From: Paenibacillus_AR mesotrionivorans
Lineage (GTDB): Bacteria > Bacillota > Bacilli > Paenibacillales > NBRC-103111
Assembly: GCF_046098205.1 (NCBI RefSeq)
Contig: NZ_JBJURJ010000006.1
Coordinates: 248,001-312,000, forward strand
DNA: 64,000 nucleotides
Direction: 5' to 3'
The notes beneath the pieces were generated by a model that was given only the letters and a program-made list of their open reading frames with translations, was not told the DNA's origin and made no database searches. The translations under genes and the position numbers were made by a program. Positions 34,817 through 43,134 of the stretch are shown here, one piece after another; the first letter of the stretch is position 1, and each line of letters begins with the position of its first letter.

Positions 34817-35989
34817 TCATTCGGAGATGGAATCCGTATTCAAGCCCACCCGTTTGATCCGGACATGGGTCTCCACAGTGACCTCCGCCCTTGCAAAATA
34901 GGTGTTCCATTCCTCCCGGATCGGCTTGAGAAACTTCGGCTGCTGGCGGTACATATGATTGCCGAAGCCGAAAATATCGGTCTTGTAGGTCTCTTGGGCT
35001 TTTTTCAGCGTCTGCCGGATATCCGACTCAATGGTTTCCTCCGCTAAGCGGGCATATTTTTCCAATTCCATGGTAGTGAGCGCATCGGGGGATTCGGTCA
35101 TCTCCAGGAAGCTGTCCATCCGGATGGTGACATGGAAGCGGGGAGTGTTCCCTTCATGGGAGGCCTTGACCTCCGTTTTGGATTTGATGATCCGGATCGT
35201 AAAGTCCCTGCCTCCCCCGAGGGGGGCGGTGACCGACGTGTTGCGCAGCCCTCCCTTCAGCCACAGGTAGCTGCGGGTATCCTTGATGTCCATAAATCCC
35301 AGCAGCTTCATATCCTGTATAACGGCAAGGCCGGAAATGATGGCATTGGACGGAGGCATGGAGTTCTCGATATTCTCCCTCCCGTTTTCCGGATTGCCGG
35401 TTACCTGAACCCCTACGATAACGGCGCCTTTCCCGGGACTCATACGGGCGTTCAACAAATCGCTCAGCCGGATGTCCGGATCGGACCCCCATTCCCTCAC
35501 CGCGATCTGCAGCTGTTTGTTGAGTTTGCCTGTGGCGTATTTTTCCGTAGGGTTGGTGATCTTGAGGGCCTCCTCCGCCTTTTTGCCCCGGACCACCACT
35601 ACATTAAAGTTATCCCGGGTCTCCCGCCCCCGCTCCAAATAATCGAAAAACTGAACCTCTCCCTCCCGGAGGATGGTTTCACTGATGGCCAGCAGCTGCA
35701 TGTGGGAATAGATCAGCTCCCGGCCCAGTCCAACATTCATTTTGCGCGACAGATCCGCCACCGTATTGCCCTGCATGGAATACAGCTGGGAGGGGGCTAC
35801 CCGTCCTCCTGTGGTTTTGTCGTATTCACTGGGAACGATACATTCCACTGTGAGCTTGTATTTGTAGGGAGGGCTTCCCTTGTCCACCGCCATGCCCACC
35901 ACAAAAAATACGTCGGACAGCTCCGTATAATCCCAGCACCCGGACACGGATACGGCCAGAAGCACCACCATCAGCCACTTCCGGATCAT
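34817..35989 (-). CDS. Ger(x)C family spore germination lipoprotein
   Basis: A 390-residue GerAC-type component of a germinant receptor on the outer face of the spore inner membrane. It has a signal peptide with lipobox VSGC (lipidated C18), then CWDYTELSD, the typical start of Ger(x)C proteins, a GRELIYSHMQLLAISE segment and a helical C-terminal domain. Its ATG overlaps the stop of the GerA gene by four bases (ATGA), so translation is coupled. Last gene of the operon. In B. subtilis such operons are forespore (sigma-G) controlled. Confidence 0.95.
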   Translation of the reverse strand: MIRKWLMVVLLAVSVSGCWDYTELSDVFFVVGMAVDKGSPPYKYKLTVECIVPSEYDKTTGGRVAPSQLYSMQGNTVADLSRKMNVGLGRELIYSHMQLLAISETILREGEVQFFDYLERGRETRDNFNVVVVRGKKAEEALKITNPTEKYATGKLNKQLQIAVREWGSDPDIRLSDLLNARMSPGKGAVIVGVQVTGNPENGRENIENSMPPSNAIISGLAVIQDMKLLGFMDIKDTRSYLWLKGGLRNTSVTAPLGGGRDFTIRIIKSKTEVKASHEGNTPRFHVTIRMDSFLEMTESPDALTTMELEKYARLAEETIESDIRQTLKKAQETYKTDIFGFGNHMYRQQPKFLKPIREEWNTYFARAEVTVETHVRIKRVGLNTDSISE

Positions 35990-37500
35990 GGTCGCTGTCC
36001 CCCCTTTTTCTTTTTGGGCGGAGAAGGATTATGGGCATCAGGCTGCTTTACAGGTGAGGGAGATTGCAGATAAGCCGGCCGCTTCTTCAGGAGCCACAAG
36101 GGGAAGCGCAGCAATATATCCTCATGATCCTTGATATTCAGCGGGCCGAAGGGTGCTGTATAAGGGACTCCGAAAGAGCGGATGGAGCACATATGCCCGA
36201 TCATGACCATCATCCCCATCATGACCCCATAGAAGCCGGCCAACGCTCCCAGAGTAAGCAGGCCGAACCGCAAGAGCCGCGAGGAAACCGATAAATTATA
36301 AATCGGGGATACGAAGCTGGAAATGGCGGTTAAAGCCACAATAATGACCATGATGTTGGAGACAATACCTGCTTCTACCGCCGCCGTGCCGATGACAAGA
36401 CCGCCTACAATGGAGACGGTAGGGCCCACAGCCCGCGGCATACGCACCCCCGCCTCCCGAAGAATTTCGAAGGTGATCTCCATCAGCATCGCTTCCACAA
36501 AAACCGGGAAGGGCAGATTTTCCCGCTGGGAGCTTATGGTGAACAGCAATTCCGTCGGAATCAGCTCCATGTGATAGGTAATGGCCGAAATGTAAATGGC
36601 CGGAAACAAAAGGGCGATCAGAAATGACAAATACCGGATAAAGCGGACAAAGGTGCTGATCAAAAAGGGCTGGTAATAATCCTCCGACGACTGGAAGAAA
36701 TCGCTGAATACCGTGGGGATGGTCAGCACAAAGGGACTGCCGTCCACCAAAATGGCCGCTTTGCCGCTGACCAGATGGCCGCATACGCCGTCAGGCCGTT
36801 CCGTCGTATAGATTAGAGGAAACGGAGTCAGGGTTTTGTCGACAATGTAGTCCTCCAGCATTCCCGAATCGAATAAGGCGTTGGGCTTGGCCTTTGCCAG
36901 CCGTTTACGCGCTTCCTCCAGGATTCCGGGATTCACGATTCCCTGGATAAAAGCCAGATAGACGGTAGTGGAGGTATCGCTGCCCAGCACAAATTTTTCG
37001 AAGCACAGGCCCGGATGGGTTATTCTTCTGCGCACCAGCCCGAGATTAATATCGATGGATTCGGTGAACCCTTCCTTGGGTCCCTTGATAATGGTCTGGG
37101 TGCTGGGCTCCTCCACCTGACGGTACGTGTTGCTGTTGACCACTCCGATGCAGATGCCGCCCTCCAGTCCGTCGATAAGCAGGATAGCCTTGCCCCGCAG
37201 GCATTCATCAATAAGCCTGGACTGGTCCCGTTCCACCGCACAGCCGGCTCCGGGCATGGCCCGGTTGCACAGCTCCTCCAGAGTAAGGTTGTCTTGAAGC
37301 TCTTCTTTCTGCTGGAAAAAGTTATCCATAGCGTGCTGCAGCTTGTCCGACAGCACCGCCTGATCGGCCATGGAGGCAAACCATAACACGGCGCATTCCT
37401 TGTTTCCCAACCGGAACTGGTTGATCCGGAAATCGGCCGATTGAACAAAGGTGTTCCGGTACTTATTCAGGCGTTCATTCCATATTGCCGCTGCATCCAC
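35986..37500 (-). CDS. GerA family spore germination protein (GerAA-type)
   Basis: About 504 residues: an N-terminal cytoplasmic domain (LLIDGLEGGICIGVV, EGFTESIDINLGLVRRRI), then the membrane domain with PxFVEAxLMEITFEILREAGVRMPR and the Pro/Lys-rich C-terminus typical of GerAA proteins. It forms the ligand-sensing receptor complex with the GerB and GerC proteins. The start is uncertain: GTG at 37500 has AAAGGA eight bases upstream; ATG at 37509 lies against the same ribosome binding site; ATG at 37563 would overlap the GerB gene by 58 bases. Confidence 0.93.
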   Translation of the reverse strand: MDAAAIWNERLNKYRNTFVQSADFRINQFRLGNKECAVLWFASMADQAVLSDKLQHAMDNFFQQKEELQDNLTLEELCNRAMPGAGCAVERDQSRLIDECLRGKAILLIDGLEGGICIGVVNSNTYRQVEEPSTQTIIKGPKEGFTESIDINLGLVRRRITHPGLCFEKFVLGSDTSTTVYLAFIQGIVNPGILEEARKRLAKAKPNALFDSGMLEDYIVDKTLTPFPLIYTTERPDGVCGHLVSGKAAILVDGSPFVLTIPTVFSDFFQSSEDYYQPFLISTFVRFIRYLSFLIALLFPAIYISAITYHMELIPTELLFTISSQRENLPFPVFVEAMLMEITFEILREAGVRMPRAVGPTVSIVGGLVIGTAAVEAGIVSNIMVIIVALTAISSFVSPIYNLSVSSRLLRFGLLTLGALAGFYGVMMGMMVMIGHMCSIRSFGVPYTAPFGPLNIKDHEDILLRFPLWLLKKRPAYLQSPSPVKQPDAHNPSPPKKKKGGQRP

Positions 37501-37505
37501 ATTCG

Positions 37506-38624
37506 TCATCCTTTCCCGGAAGCTTTCGGGCGCCTGCTGCGCTTCCACAGGGTCAGCAGCCATAGTCCCCCGGGCAGCACCAGCTGAAAGGGGATATGGA
37601 GATAGTAGGGCACAACCTCCAGCCCCTCCGCTATATGCTCCATATAGTCACTGGCCAGCAGAAGCGAGGTCAAGGCCACCAGAACCGCCACAGGCACGGA
37701 AAAATAACGGTAGCCCACACCCGTTATATATTCAGCACCCTTCAATCCGGCATAAAACAGGGCGGCCACCTTCACAAAAAGCCCCAAGAGCATCAGAAAC
37801 ACCACCACACCGTCCAAACGTTCGAAGAGAAACCCCACATCGATGGAGCGGTTTACACTCAGCAAGGGAAACACCGTCCGTTTAACGCGCTCAGGGGTCA
37901 GAACGGTTACCTGCAGAACGGACACAAAAGCCAGCACGCTGCCGCTGATCAGTAGCCCTGTCCACATAAATTTGCGCAGCTTTGCCTGTCCGGCGGTTTG
38001 GCTCATGAGAATCGTCAGGGCGATGCTTTCTCCAAAGGGAAATGTGAGTATTTTGGGGTAGGCCTCCGTCAGCACAGGCCTCCAGCCTTCGGCAAGAACC
38101 GGCTGCAGGTAGCTGAAATGAATCGACCTGTTGATGACGAGGAGCACCAGCATCAAAAGAAAAAACAGCATAAAATAAGGGATGATCATCTCGGTGGTAC
38201 GTGCAAAAACCTCCACTCCCAGGTAGAGGATATAGGCAATAACCAGGATGAAGGAAAAGGAAATGAACTCATTGGGGGAGGCCGGATAAACCGCTGTATC
38301 CAAAAGCTCGATAAGATCCCTCATGACCACTGCCGCCATATACAAAAAATAACCGATGTAGCACACCCCGACGGGAACGGCTCCCCATTTGGTCAAAAAC
38401 TCCTCATACAGCAGGTACAAATTCTTCCCGTTCCCGTAGCGTACCAGCGACAGGTACATGGTGATCAGCAGGAAAGCCCCCGCCAGTGCGCATAATACCG
38501 CAAGCCATGCATCCTGCCCCGCCGCCGGGGCCACTCCGACCAGTACGGAGGAGCCGATTTCGAAGGTGATGAGGATAAGGAACATCTGGGTCAAGGAAAT
38601 TTGTTCAACCGATGTATCCTGCAT
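37506..38624 (-). CDS. GerB family spore germination permease-like protein (GerAB-type)
   Basis: A 372-residue APC-superfamily membrane protein with ten predicted helices. N-terminal SLTQMFLILITFEIGSS and the YLGVEVFARTTEMIIPYF segment are typical of GerAB proteins, which bind the germinant. It lies between a small membrane protein and the GerA gene; gene order is B-A-C rather than the classical A-B-C. Confidence 0.94.
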   Translation of the reverse strand: MQDTSVEQISLTQMFLILITFEIGSSVLVGVAPAAGQDAWLAVLCALAGAFLLITMYLSLVRYGNGKNLYLLYEEFLTKWGAVPVGVCYIGYFLYMAAVVMRDLIELLDTAVYPASPNEFISFSFILVIAYILYLGVEVFARTTEMIIPYFMLFFLLMLVLLVINRSIHFSYLQPVLAEGWRPVLTEAYPKILTFPFGESIALTILMSQTAGQAKLRKFMWTGLLISGSVLAFVSVLQVTVLTPERVKRTVFPLLSVNRSIDVGFLFERLDGVVVFLMLLGLFVKVAALFYAGLKGAEYITGVGYRYFSVPVAVLVALTSLLLASDYMEHIAEGLEVVPYYLHIPFQLVLPGGLWLLTLWKRSRRPKASGKG

Positions 38625-38648
38625 GAAATCCCCTCCCCCAATGCACGG

Positions 38649-38876
38649 CTAAGACTGCTTGCTCCGTTTGGCCTTCCAGAACCGGTAATCCGTAACCCCT
38701 CCCCACAAGAGGCCAAACATCCAAAAGAACAAATAATAGATAATGTTCATATTTTCATTTTTGCTGAAGACGCTTAACAGCTCCAGCTGGATGCTTTGCT
38801 TGCGCAGCAGCATGTCAACCAGGGCAATAAGCGCCGCCAAGGTAAAGCTCAAGATGAAATACATTACGGTAACCAT
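38649..38876 (-). CDS. small two-helix membrane protein in germination operon
   Basis: About 75 residues with two membrane segments (MYFILSFTLAALIALVDMLL and IIYYLFFWMFGLLWGG) joined by a charged loop, and a basic tail. I do not recognise a family. It lies 24 bases upstream of the GerB gene and 27 bases downstream of a CBO0543-like gene, on the same strand. Start set at the ATG with GGGAAG upstream. Small membrane proteins of similar size (GerD/GerABD types) occur in other germination operons, so a receptor accessory role is plausible but unproven. Confidence 0.6.
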   Translation of the reverse strand: MVTVMYFILSFTLAALIALVDMLLRKQSIQLELLSVFSKNENMNIIYYLFFWMFGLLWGGVTDYRFWKAKRSKQS

Positions 38877-38903
38877 GCCGCCACTTCCCACTTTCGTATT
38901 GGT

Positions 38904-39395
38904 TTACCTTTTCCCCGATACAGACACTCTATGCGGGCCAAAAAACCAAACAAAGAAAAGTCTGGATACCGCCAACGTCAGGCCGACGCTGATGGTGGTC
39001 CAATACCATTTCCAGCCCGTGTATCTCACCAGATCGGTATAGGCCTCGATCAGCAACTCGGGTATGGTGATGCCGAAGGCAAACAATGCGGTCCAGCCCA
39101 GTTTGGCTCTGGCGGAGCCTTTTTCCGGGTAAAAAAAATTATAATAAACGGCTACAACCGGATAGCATAAATATTCGAACAAAAAGCTGGTGCTGCTGGA
39201 CTTGGCCAGCTCCCGCACCGGGTAGATGAGCCAGCCGGCCTCCACGGCGATCAGCCCCAGAAACCAGGCCAGCATGTTCTGAAACAGGAAAACAGCATGG
39301 GCCTCTCTCCGCCTATGGGCGGGAACGGCAGCAAACCCTGCGATGCCAATCAGGTAAACCACTCCCAGAAACCCGTACTGCAGGCTAACGCTCAT
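38904..39395 (-). CDS. CBO0543 family membrane protein, copy 2
   Basis: A 163-residue protein with about five membrane helices. It shares with its upstream neighbour the motif (I/T)xPVRE.....(S/N)F.F.YL.YPV......(F/Y)YP (here IYPVRELAKSSSTSFLFEYLCYPV), the hallmark of the CBO0543 family of sporulating Firmicutes. Its start overlaps the stop of copy 1 by four bases (ATGA). Function unknown; position in the operon suggests a role with the germinant receptor. Confidence 0.75.
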   Translation of the reverse strand: MSVSLQYGFLGVVYLIGIAGFAAVPAHRRREAHAVFLFQNMLAWFLGLIAVEAGWLIYPVRELAKSSSTSFLFEYLCYPVVAVYYNFFYPEKGSARAKLGWTALFAFGITIPELLIEAYTDLVRYTGWKWYWTTISVGLTLAVSRLFFVWFFGPHRVSVSGKR

Positions 39396-39883
39396 GCCCC
39401 GCCCCCTCCTCCGTTCCGCTTGAGCCCCCGAAAGTACCAGGCGGCATATATGCGGGTGACGTTAAACGCCAAAAACATAATCAGAAAGCTCAGCAGCCAG
39501 TTGAACTTCACATGGTCAATCAGTTGGGTGTAACTCCGCACCAGCTGCATCAGGCCTGACAAACCGCCTACTGCCGCAAGCTGGTAAGCGGTTTGTTTCC
39601 ATTTGGAGGCATGTAACGGATAATAAAGGTTCGCCAGCATAGAGATCACAGGATAAAACAAATAGTTGAACGTAAAATTGGACCGGGTGGCAACCGGGAA
39701 TTCCCGGACCGGATGCGTCATGAAGTCCAGCTCCACCAGAAGCAGGCCGGCAGGCCAGGTAATCACCTGTGCAGACAGAAACAGGATGCAGGCTTCCTTC
39801 ACTCTGTTCCGGGGAACCAGAAGGATGAAGATGGCGAAGCTGATCAGCCAGGCGGCAGTAAGAACTCCTCTTTCCAGCGTCAT
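39392..39883 (-). CDS. CBO0543 family membrane protein, copy 1
   Basis: A 163-residue protein, exactly the same length as the downstream copy, with about five helices and the family motif THPVREFPVATRSNFTFNYLFYPV. The C-terminus is Gly-rich (NGGGGGA). ATG at 39883 follows AGGAGG; a longer frame exists. It is the first gene of the six-gene germination operon (CBO0543, CBO0543, small TM, GerB, GerA, GerC). The two copies probably arose by tandem duplication and then diverged widely. Confidence 0.75.
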   Translation of the reverse strand: MTLERGVLTAAWLISFAIFILLVPRNRVKEACILFLSAQVITWPAGLLLVELDFMTHPVREFPVATRSNFTFNYLFYPVISMLANLYYPLHASKWKQTAYQLAAVGGLSGLMQLVRSYTQLIDHVKFNWLLSFLIMFLAFNVTRIYAAWYFRGLKRNGGGGGA

Positions 39884-39977
39884 CTGCTGGTTATCCCCCC
39901 TCCTGCAGGCATGCCATGCTTTCTTAGTGTGCATTATTTGGTACAGGTTATAACCGGAAATTTGTAATTTTTTAGGT

Positions 39978-40877
39978 TTACATCGGCTTCGGGATGTTGC
40001 CCGTCAGGGCATACTGCTTCGGCGTTGTGCCATACGTGCGCTTGAACATCCGGATAAAGTGGCTGGTGTCCATGCCGAGCATCTCCGCGACCCCGTCCAC
40101 TGTAATGCCGGGATAGTCCTTAAATAGCTGCAAGGAGCGGCTCATGCGCAGCTGCAGCATGTATTGCTGGGGCGTCATGCCGTATGCCGCGACGAACAGG
40201 CGGTGGAAATGCTGAACCGAATATCCGGCCGCCTTGGCTGCGCCCGACACCAGCAGCCGCTCGGTGGAATGGTCATGTATCCATTGCACGGCTGCCTGCA
40301 AGGCGGAATGGGGCGTATCCGACGGCGGGGGCTTTGGGGACGGCTTTCCGGCCGAATATTGCCCCTCCATCCAGGCCAGCAGCAGATCGTACAACCGCCT
40401 TGAAGCGTCGTAAGCATGTCCTCCGCCCTGCCGGATCGTGTGCCAGATCCCTTCCAGCTTCAGCCATAGCTCTTCGAAGTTGGCCATGCGGATGGCCACC
40501 GGTTCCGGTTTGCACGGCAGCGGCATCGTCCCGCCGGCCGACATTTCACCGATGCCCAGCTGCGTGAGCAATCCGTCGGACACGCTGCCGCCAAAAGCGA
40601 TAAACCCCACATCCCAGGTATTCTCCGACGTCTGCGGACGATAAGCATGCCGCATATGCGCGGGCATCAGCAGCGCCATACCCGCCGACAGCCCGTACTC
40701 GCGACCGTCGGCGATGCGGAAGCTCCCCTGGCCTCTGCGGGTCAGAAACAACTGATGTGCAGGGTAGCCGGCACTCAGCCTGTCGATCCCCGTCTGCTCA
40801 TGGCTGCCAACGCAGCGGACGTACAAGGGCAGGCGCTGCTCCAAATTAGCGTTGTCGACGAACAAGAATGGCATCAT
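39978..40877 (-). CDS. AraC family transcriptional regulator (divergent to GH42)
   Basis: A 299-residue regulator with an N-terminal cupin-type sensor domain (residues about 10-105: LFLTRRGQGSFRIADG, LLMPAHMRHAYRP) and a C-terminal double helix-turn-helix (AAKAAGYSVQHFHRLFVAAYGMTP and VAEMLGMDTSHFIRMFKRTYGTTPKQY). It is divergently transcribed from the beta-galactosidase gene across 127 bp, so it is the likely local regulator, responding to a sugar or oligosaccharide. Confidence 0.9.
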   Translation of the reverse strand: MMPFLFVDNANLEQRLPLYVRCVGSHEQTGIDRLSAGYPAHQLFLTRRGQGSFRIADGREYGLSAGMALLMPAHMRHAYRPQTSENTWDVGFIAFGGSVSDGLLTQLGIGEMSAGGTMPLPCKPEPVAIRMANFEELWLKLEGIWHTIRQGGGHAYDASRRLYDLLLAWMEGQYSAGKPSPKPPPSDTPHSALQAAVQWIHDHSTERLLVSGAAKAAGYSVQHFHRLFVAAYGMTPQQYMLQLRMSRSLQLFKDYPGITVDGVAEMLGMDTSHFIRMFKRTYGTTPKQYALTGNIPKPM

Positions 40878-41004
40878 CGGTTGGACACTCCTTTTTATGT
40901 TCAGATCGGACGATTTATTGATCGTTCTGTTCAGTGCTTATATGCGCGGGGTGCACTATGATCAAGGCAGAAGTTGAACTTACTAATTATGAGGTGGTTT
41001 TTCT

Positions 41005-43077
41005 ATGAGAAATCTGGCAGCGCCGATAAGCCCGAAGCTTCCCGTGCTCATGCACGGAGCCGATTATAATCCCGACCAATGGCTGCATGATCCCGCCATC
41101 CTTGCGGAAGACATCCGGCTTATGAAGCTGGCCGGCTGCAACGTGATGGCCATCGGCATTTTTTCGTGGGCGGCACTGGAGCCCTCCGAAGGCCAATTCC
41201 AGTTCGAGTGGCTGGATCAGGTGCTGGAGAGCTTCCGCCAAAACGGCATTTACGCCTGGTTAGCAACGCCCAGCGGTGCCCGTCCCGCCTGGCTGGCCGG
41301 ACGTTATCCGGAGGTGCTTCGCGTCGGCCCCAACCGGGTACGCAATTTGTACGCGGGCAGGCATAACCACTGCTTCACCTCCCCTGTTTACCGGGAGAAA
41401 ACCGCCATCATCAACCGCAAGCTGGCGGAGCGATACGGGTCACATCCCGCAGTGGTCGGCTGGCATATCTCCAACGAATACGGGGGCGAGTGCCATTGCG
41501 AGCTATGCCAGGAGGCGTTCCGAAGCTGGCTGAAGCGCCAGTACGGCACGCTGGACGCATTGAATCTGGCCTGGTGGAGCACGTTCTGGGCCCACACGTA
41601 TACGGATTGGCAGCAGATCGAATCCCCTGCTCCCCACGGGGAACGAAATCTTCACGGCATGAATCTGGACTGGCGGCGCTTCGTAACAGAACAGACGGTT
41701 GCCTTCTGCAAGCATGAAATCGACGCCGTGAAATGGGCCAATCCCGGGCTGCCGGTAACGACCAACATGTATACCCTTGAGACTCTGGACTACCGCAAGT
41801 TTGCCCCCATATTGGATGTCATCTCGTGGGATGCCTATCCGGATTGGCATATCGCGCAGGACAACGTCAAGGTAGCTTCGACCTTCGCCTTCCTCCACGA
41901 TATGTTCCGCTCCATGCTGCACAAGCCGTTCGTCTTAATGGAGAGCACGCCCAGCATGACCAACTGGCAGGCGGTATGCAAGCTGAAGAAGCCCGGTATG
42001 CACCGGTTGTCTTCTCTGCAGGCTGTTGCTCACGGCGCCGATTCGGTGCAATATTTCCAGTGGCGGAAAAGTAGAGGCTCCACCGAAAAATTCCACGGCG
42101 CGGTTGTCGACCATGCCGGTCATGAACATACCCGCGTATTCCGCGACGTCGCGGAGCTGGGCGGCACCTTGGCCAGCCTCTCGGAGGTGACGGGATCGGC
42201 AACCCATGCGGAGACAGCGATTCTGTTCGACTGGGAGAACCGTTGGGCAGTGAAGGACGCCAAGGGCCCACGCAATGCCGGACTGCATTACGAGGAGACG
42301 GTGCAGGACCATCACCGCGCCTTCTGGCAGCAGGGCATTCCCGTAGACGTAATCGGCAGCGAGGATAACTTCGCCCCTTACAAGCTGATCGTGGCGCCGA
42401 TGCTCTACCTGTGCCGGGAAGAAACCGGACGTAAGCTGGAAGCATTTGTGGAGCGCGGCGGAACGCTGGTTGTGACGTATTGGTCGGGCATCGTGGACGA
42501 GCATGACCTGTGCCATCTGGGCGGTTTCCCCGGCCCGCTGCGCAAGACGCTTGGCATCTGGGCGGAGGAGATCGATGCCCTGCATGATTATGACCTCAAC
42601 GGCGTATTCCTGTTAGACGGCAACCCGCTGGGATTGTCCGGCCGTTATGAATCGCGCCAGCTCTGCGAGCTGATTCATCTGGAGGGAGCGCAAGCATTAG
42701 GCCAATACACAGACGATTTCTATGCAGAGCGGCCCGCCCTTACGGTGAATAGCCTGGGACAAGGCAAGGCGTATTATATCGCCACCCGGCTTGGAGACGA
42801 TTTTCTCCTTCCGTTTTACCGGGCGGTAGCAGCACAAGCGGGTGTCGCACGGGTGCTGGATTCGGAGCTGCCGGCGGGAGTGACGGCGCAGCTGCGGACG
42901 GACGGCAGCTCGGACTTTATCTTCCTGATGAACTTCAGTGACAAGGCCGCAGAGGTAGTTCTGGACGGACGGTCCTACATCGATCTCGAAACCAACGAAA
43001 CCCTGGAGACGGTCATCCCCTTGCCTGTTGACGGCATCCGCGTGTTGAAGCGGGACGCGGCTCCCCTTCGGTCATAG
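41005..43077 (+). CDS. beta-galactosidase, GH42
   Basis: A 690-residue retaining glycosidase with N-terminal TIM barrel (GADYNPDQW at the start, the GH42 hallmark), acid/base E158 in WHISNEYGGE and nucleophile E313 in VLMESTPS. The cysteine cluster near ECHCELC fits the zinc site of GH42 enzymes. A trimerisation/glutamine-amidotransferase-like domain and a small C-terminal beta domain follow. No signal peptide: it acts in the cytoplasm on imported galactosides (or alpha-L-arabinosides). Divergent AraC regulator upstream, convergent lyase gene downstream. Confidence 0.93.
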   Translation: MRNLAAPISPKLPVLMHGADYNPDQWLHDPAILAEDIRLMKLAGCNVMAIGIFSWAALEPSEGQFQFEWLDQVLESFRQNGIYAWLATPSGARPAWLAGRYPEVLRVGPNRVRNLYAGRHNHCFTSPVYREKTAIINRKLAERYGSHPAVVGWHISNEYGGECHCELCQEAFRSWLKRQYGTLDALNLAWWSTFWAHTYTDWQQIESPAPHGERNLHGMNLDWRRFVTEQTVAFCKHEIDAVKWANPGLPVTTNMYTLETLDYRKFAPILDVISWDAYPDWHIAQDNVKVASTFAFLHDMFRSMLHKPFVLMESTPSMTNWQAVCKLKKPGMHRLSSLQAVAHGADSVQYFQWRKSRGSTEKFHGAVVDHAGHEHTRVFRDVAELGGTLASLSEVTGSATHAETAILFDWENRWAVKDAKGPRNAGLHYEETVQDHHRAFWQQGIPVDVIGSEDNFAPYKLIVAPMLYLCREETGRKLEAFVERGGTLVVTYWSGIVDEHDLCHLGGFPGPLRKTLGIWAEEIDALHDYDLNGVFLLDGNPLGLSGRYESRQLCELIHLEGAQALGQYTDDFYAERPALTVNSLGQGKAYYIATRLGDDFLLPFYRAVAAQAGVARVLDSELPAGVTAQLRTDGSSDFIFLMNFSDKAAEVVLDGRSYIDLETNETLETVIPLPVDGIRVLKRDAAPLRS

Positions 43078-43082
43078 CTGCA

Positions 43083-43127
43083 AAAAACCCCGGGTAAGCG
43101 AGCAAGTCGCGAGCCTGGGGCTTTTTT
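43083..43127. terminator. bidirectional terminator between GH42 and lyase genes
   Basis: CCCCGGG/CCTGGGG and GCGA/TCGC pair in a stem with an internal loop, flanked by AAAAAA on the left and TTTTTT on the right. Confidence 0.85.
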
Positions 43128-43134
43128 GTTTGTT

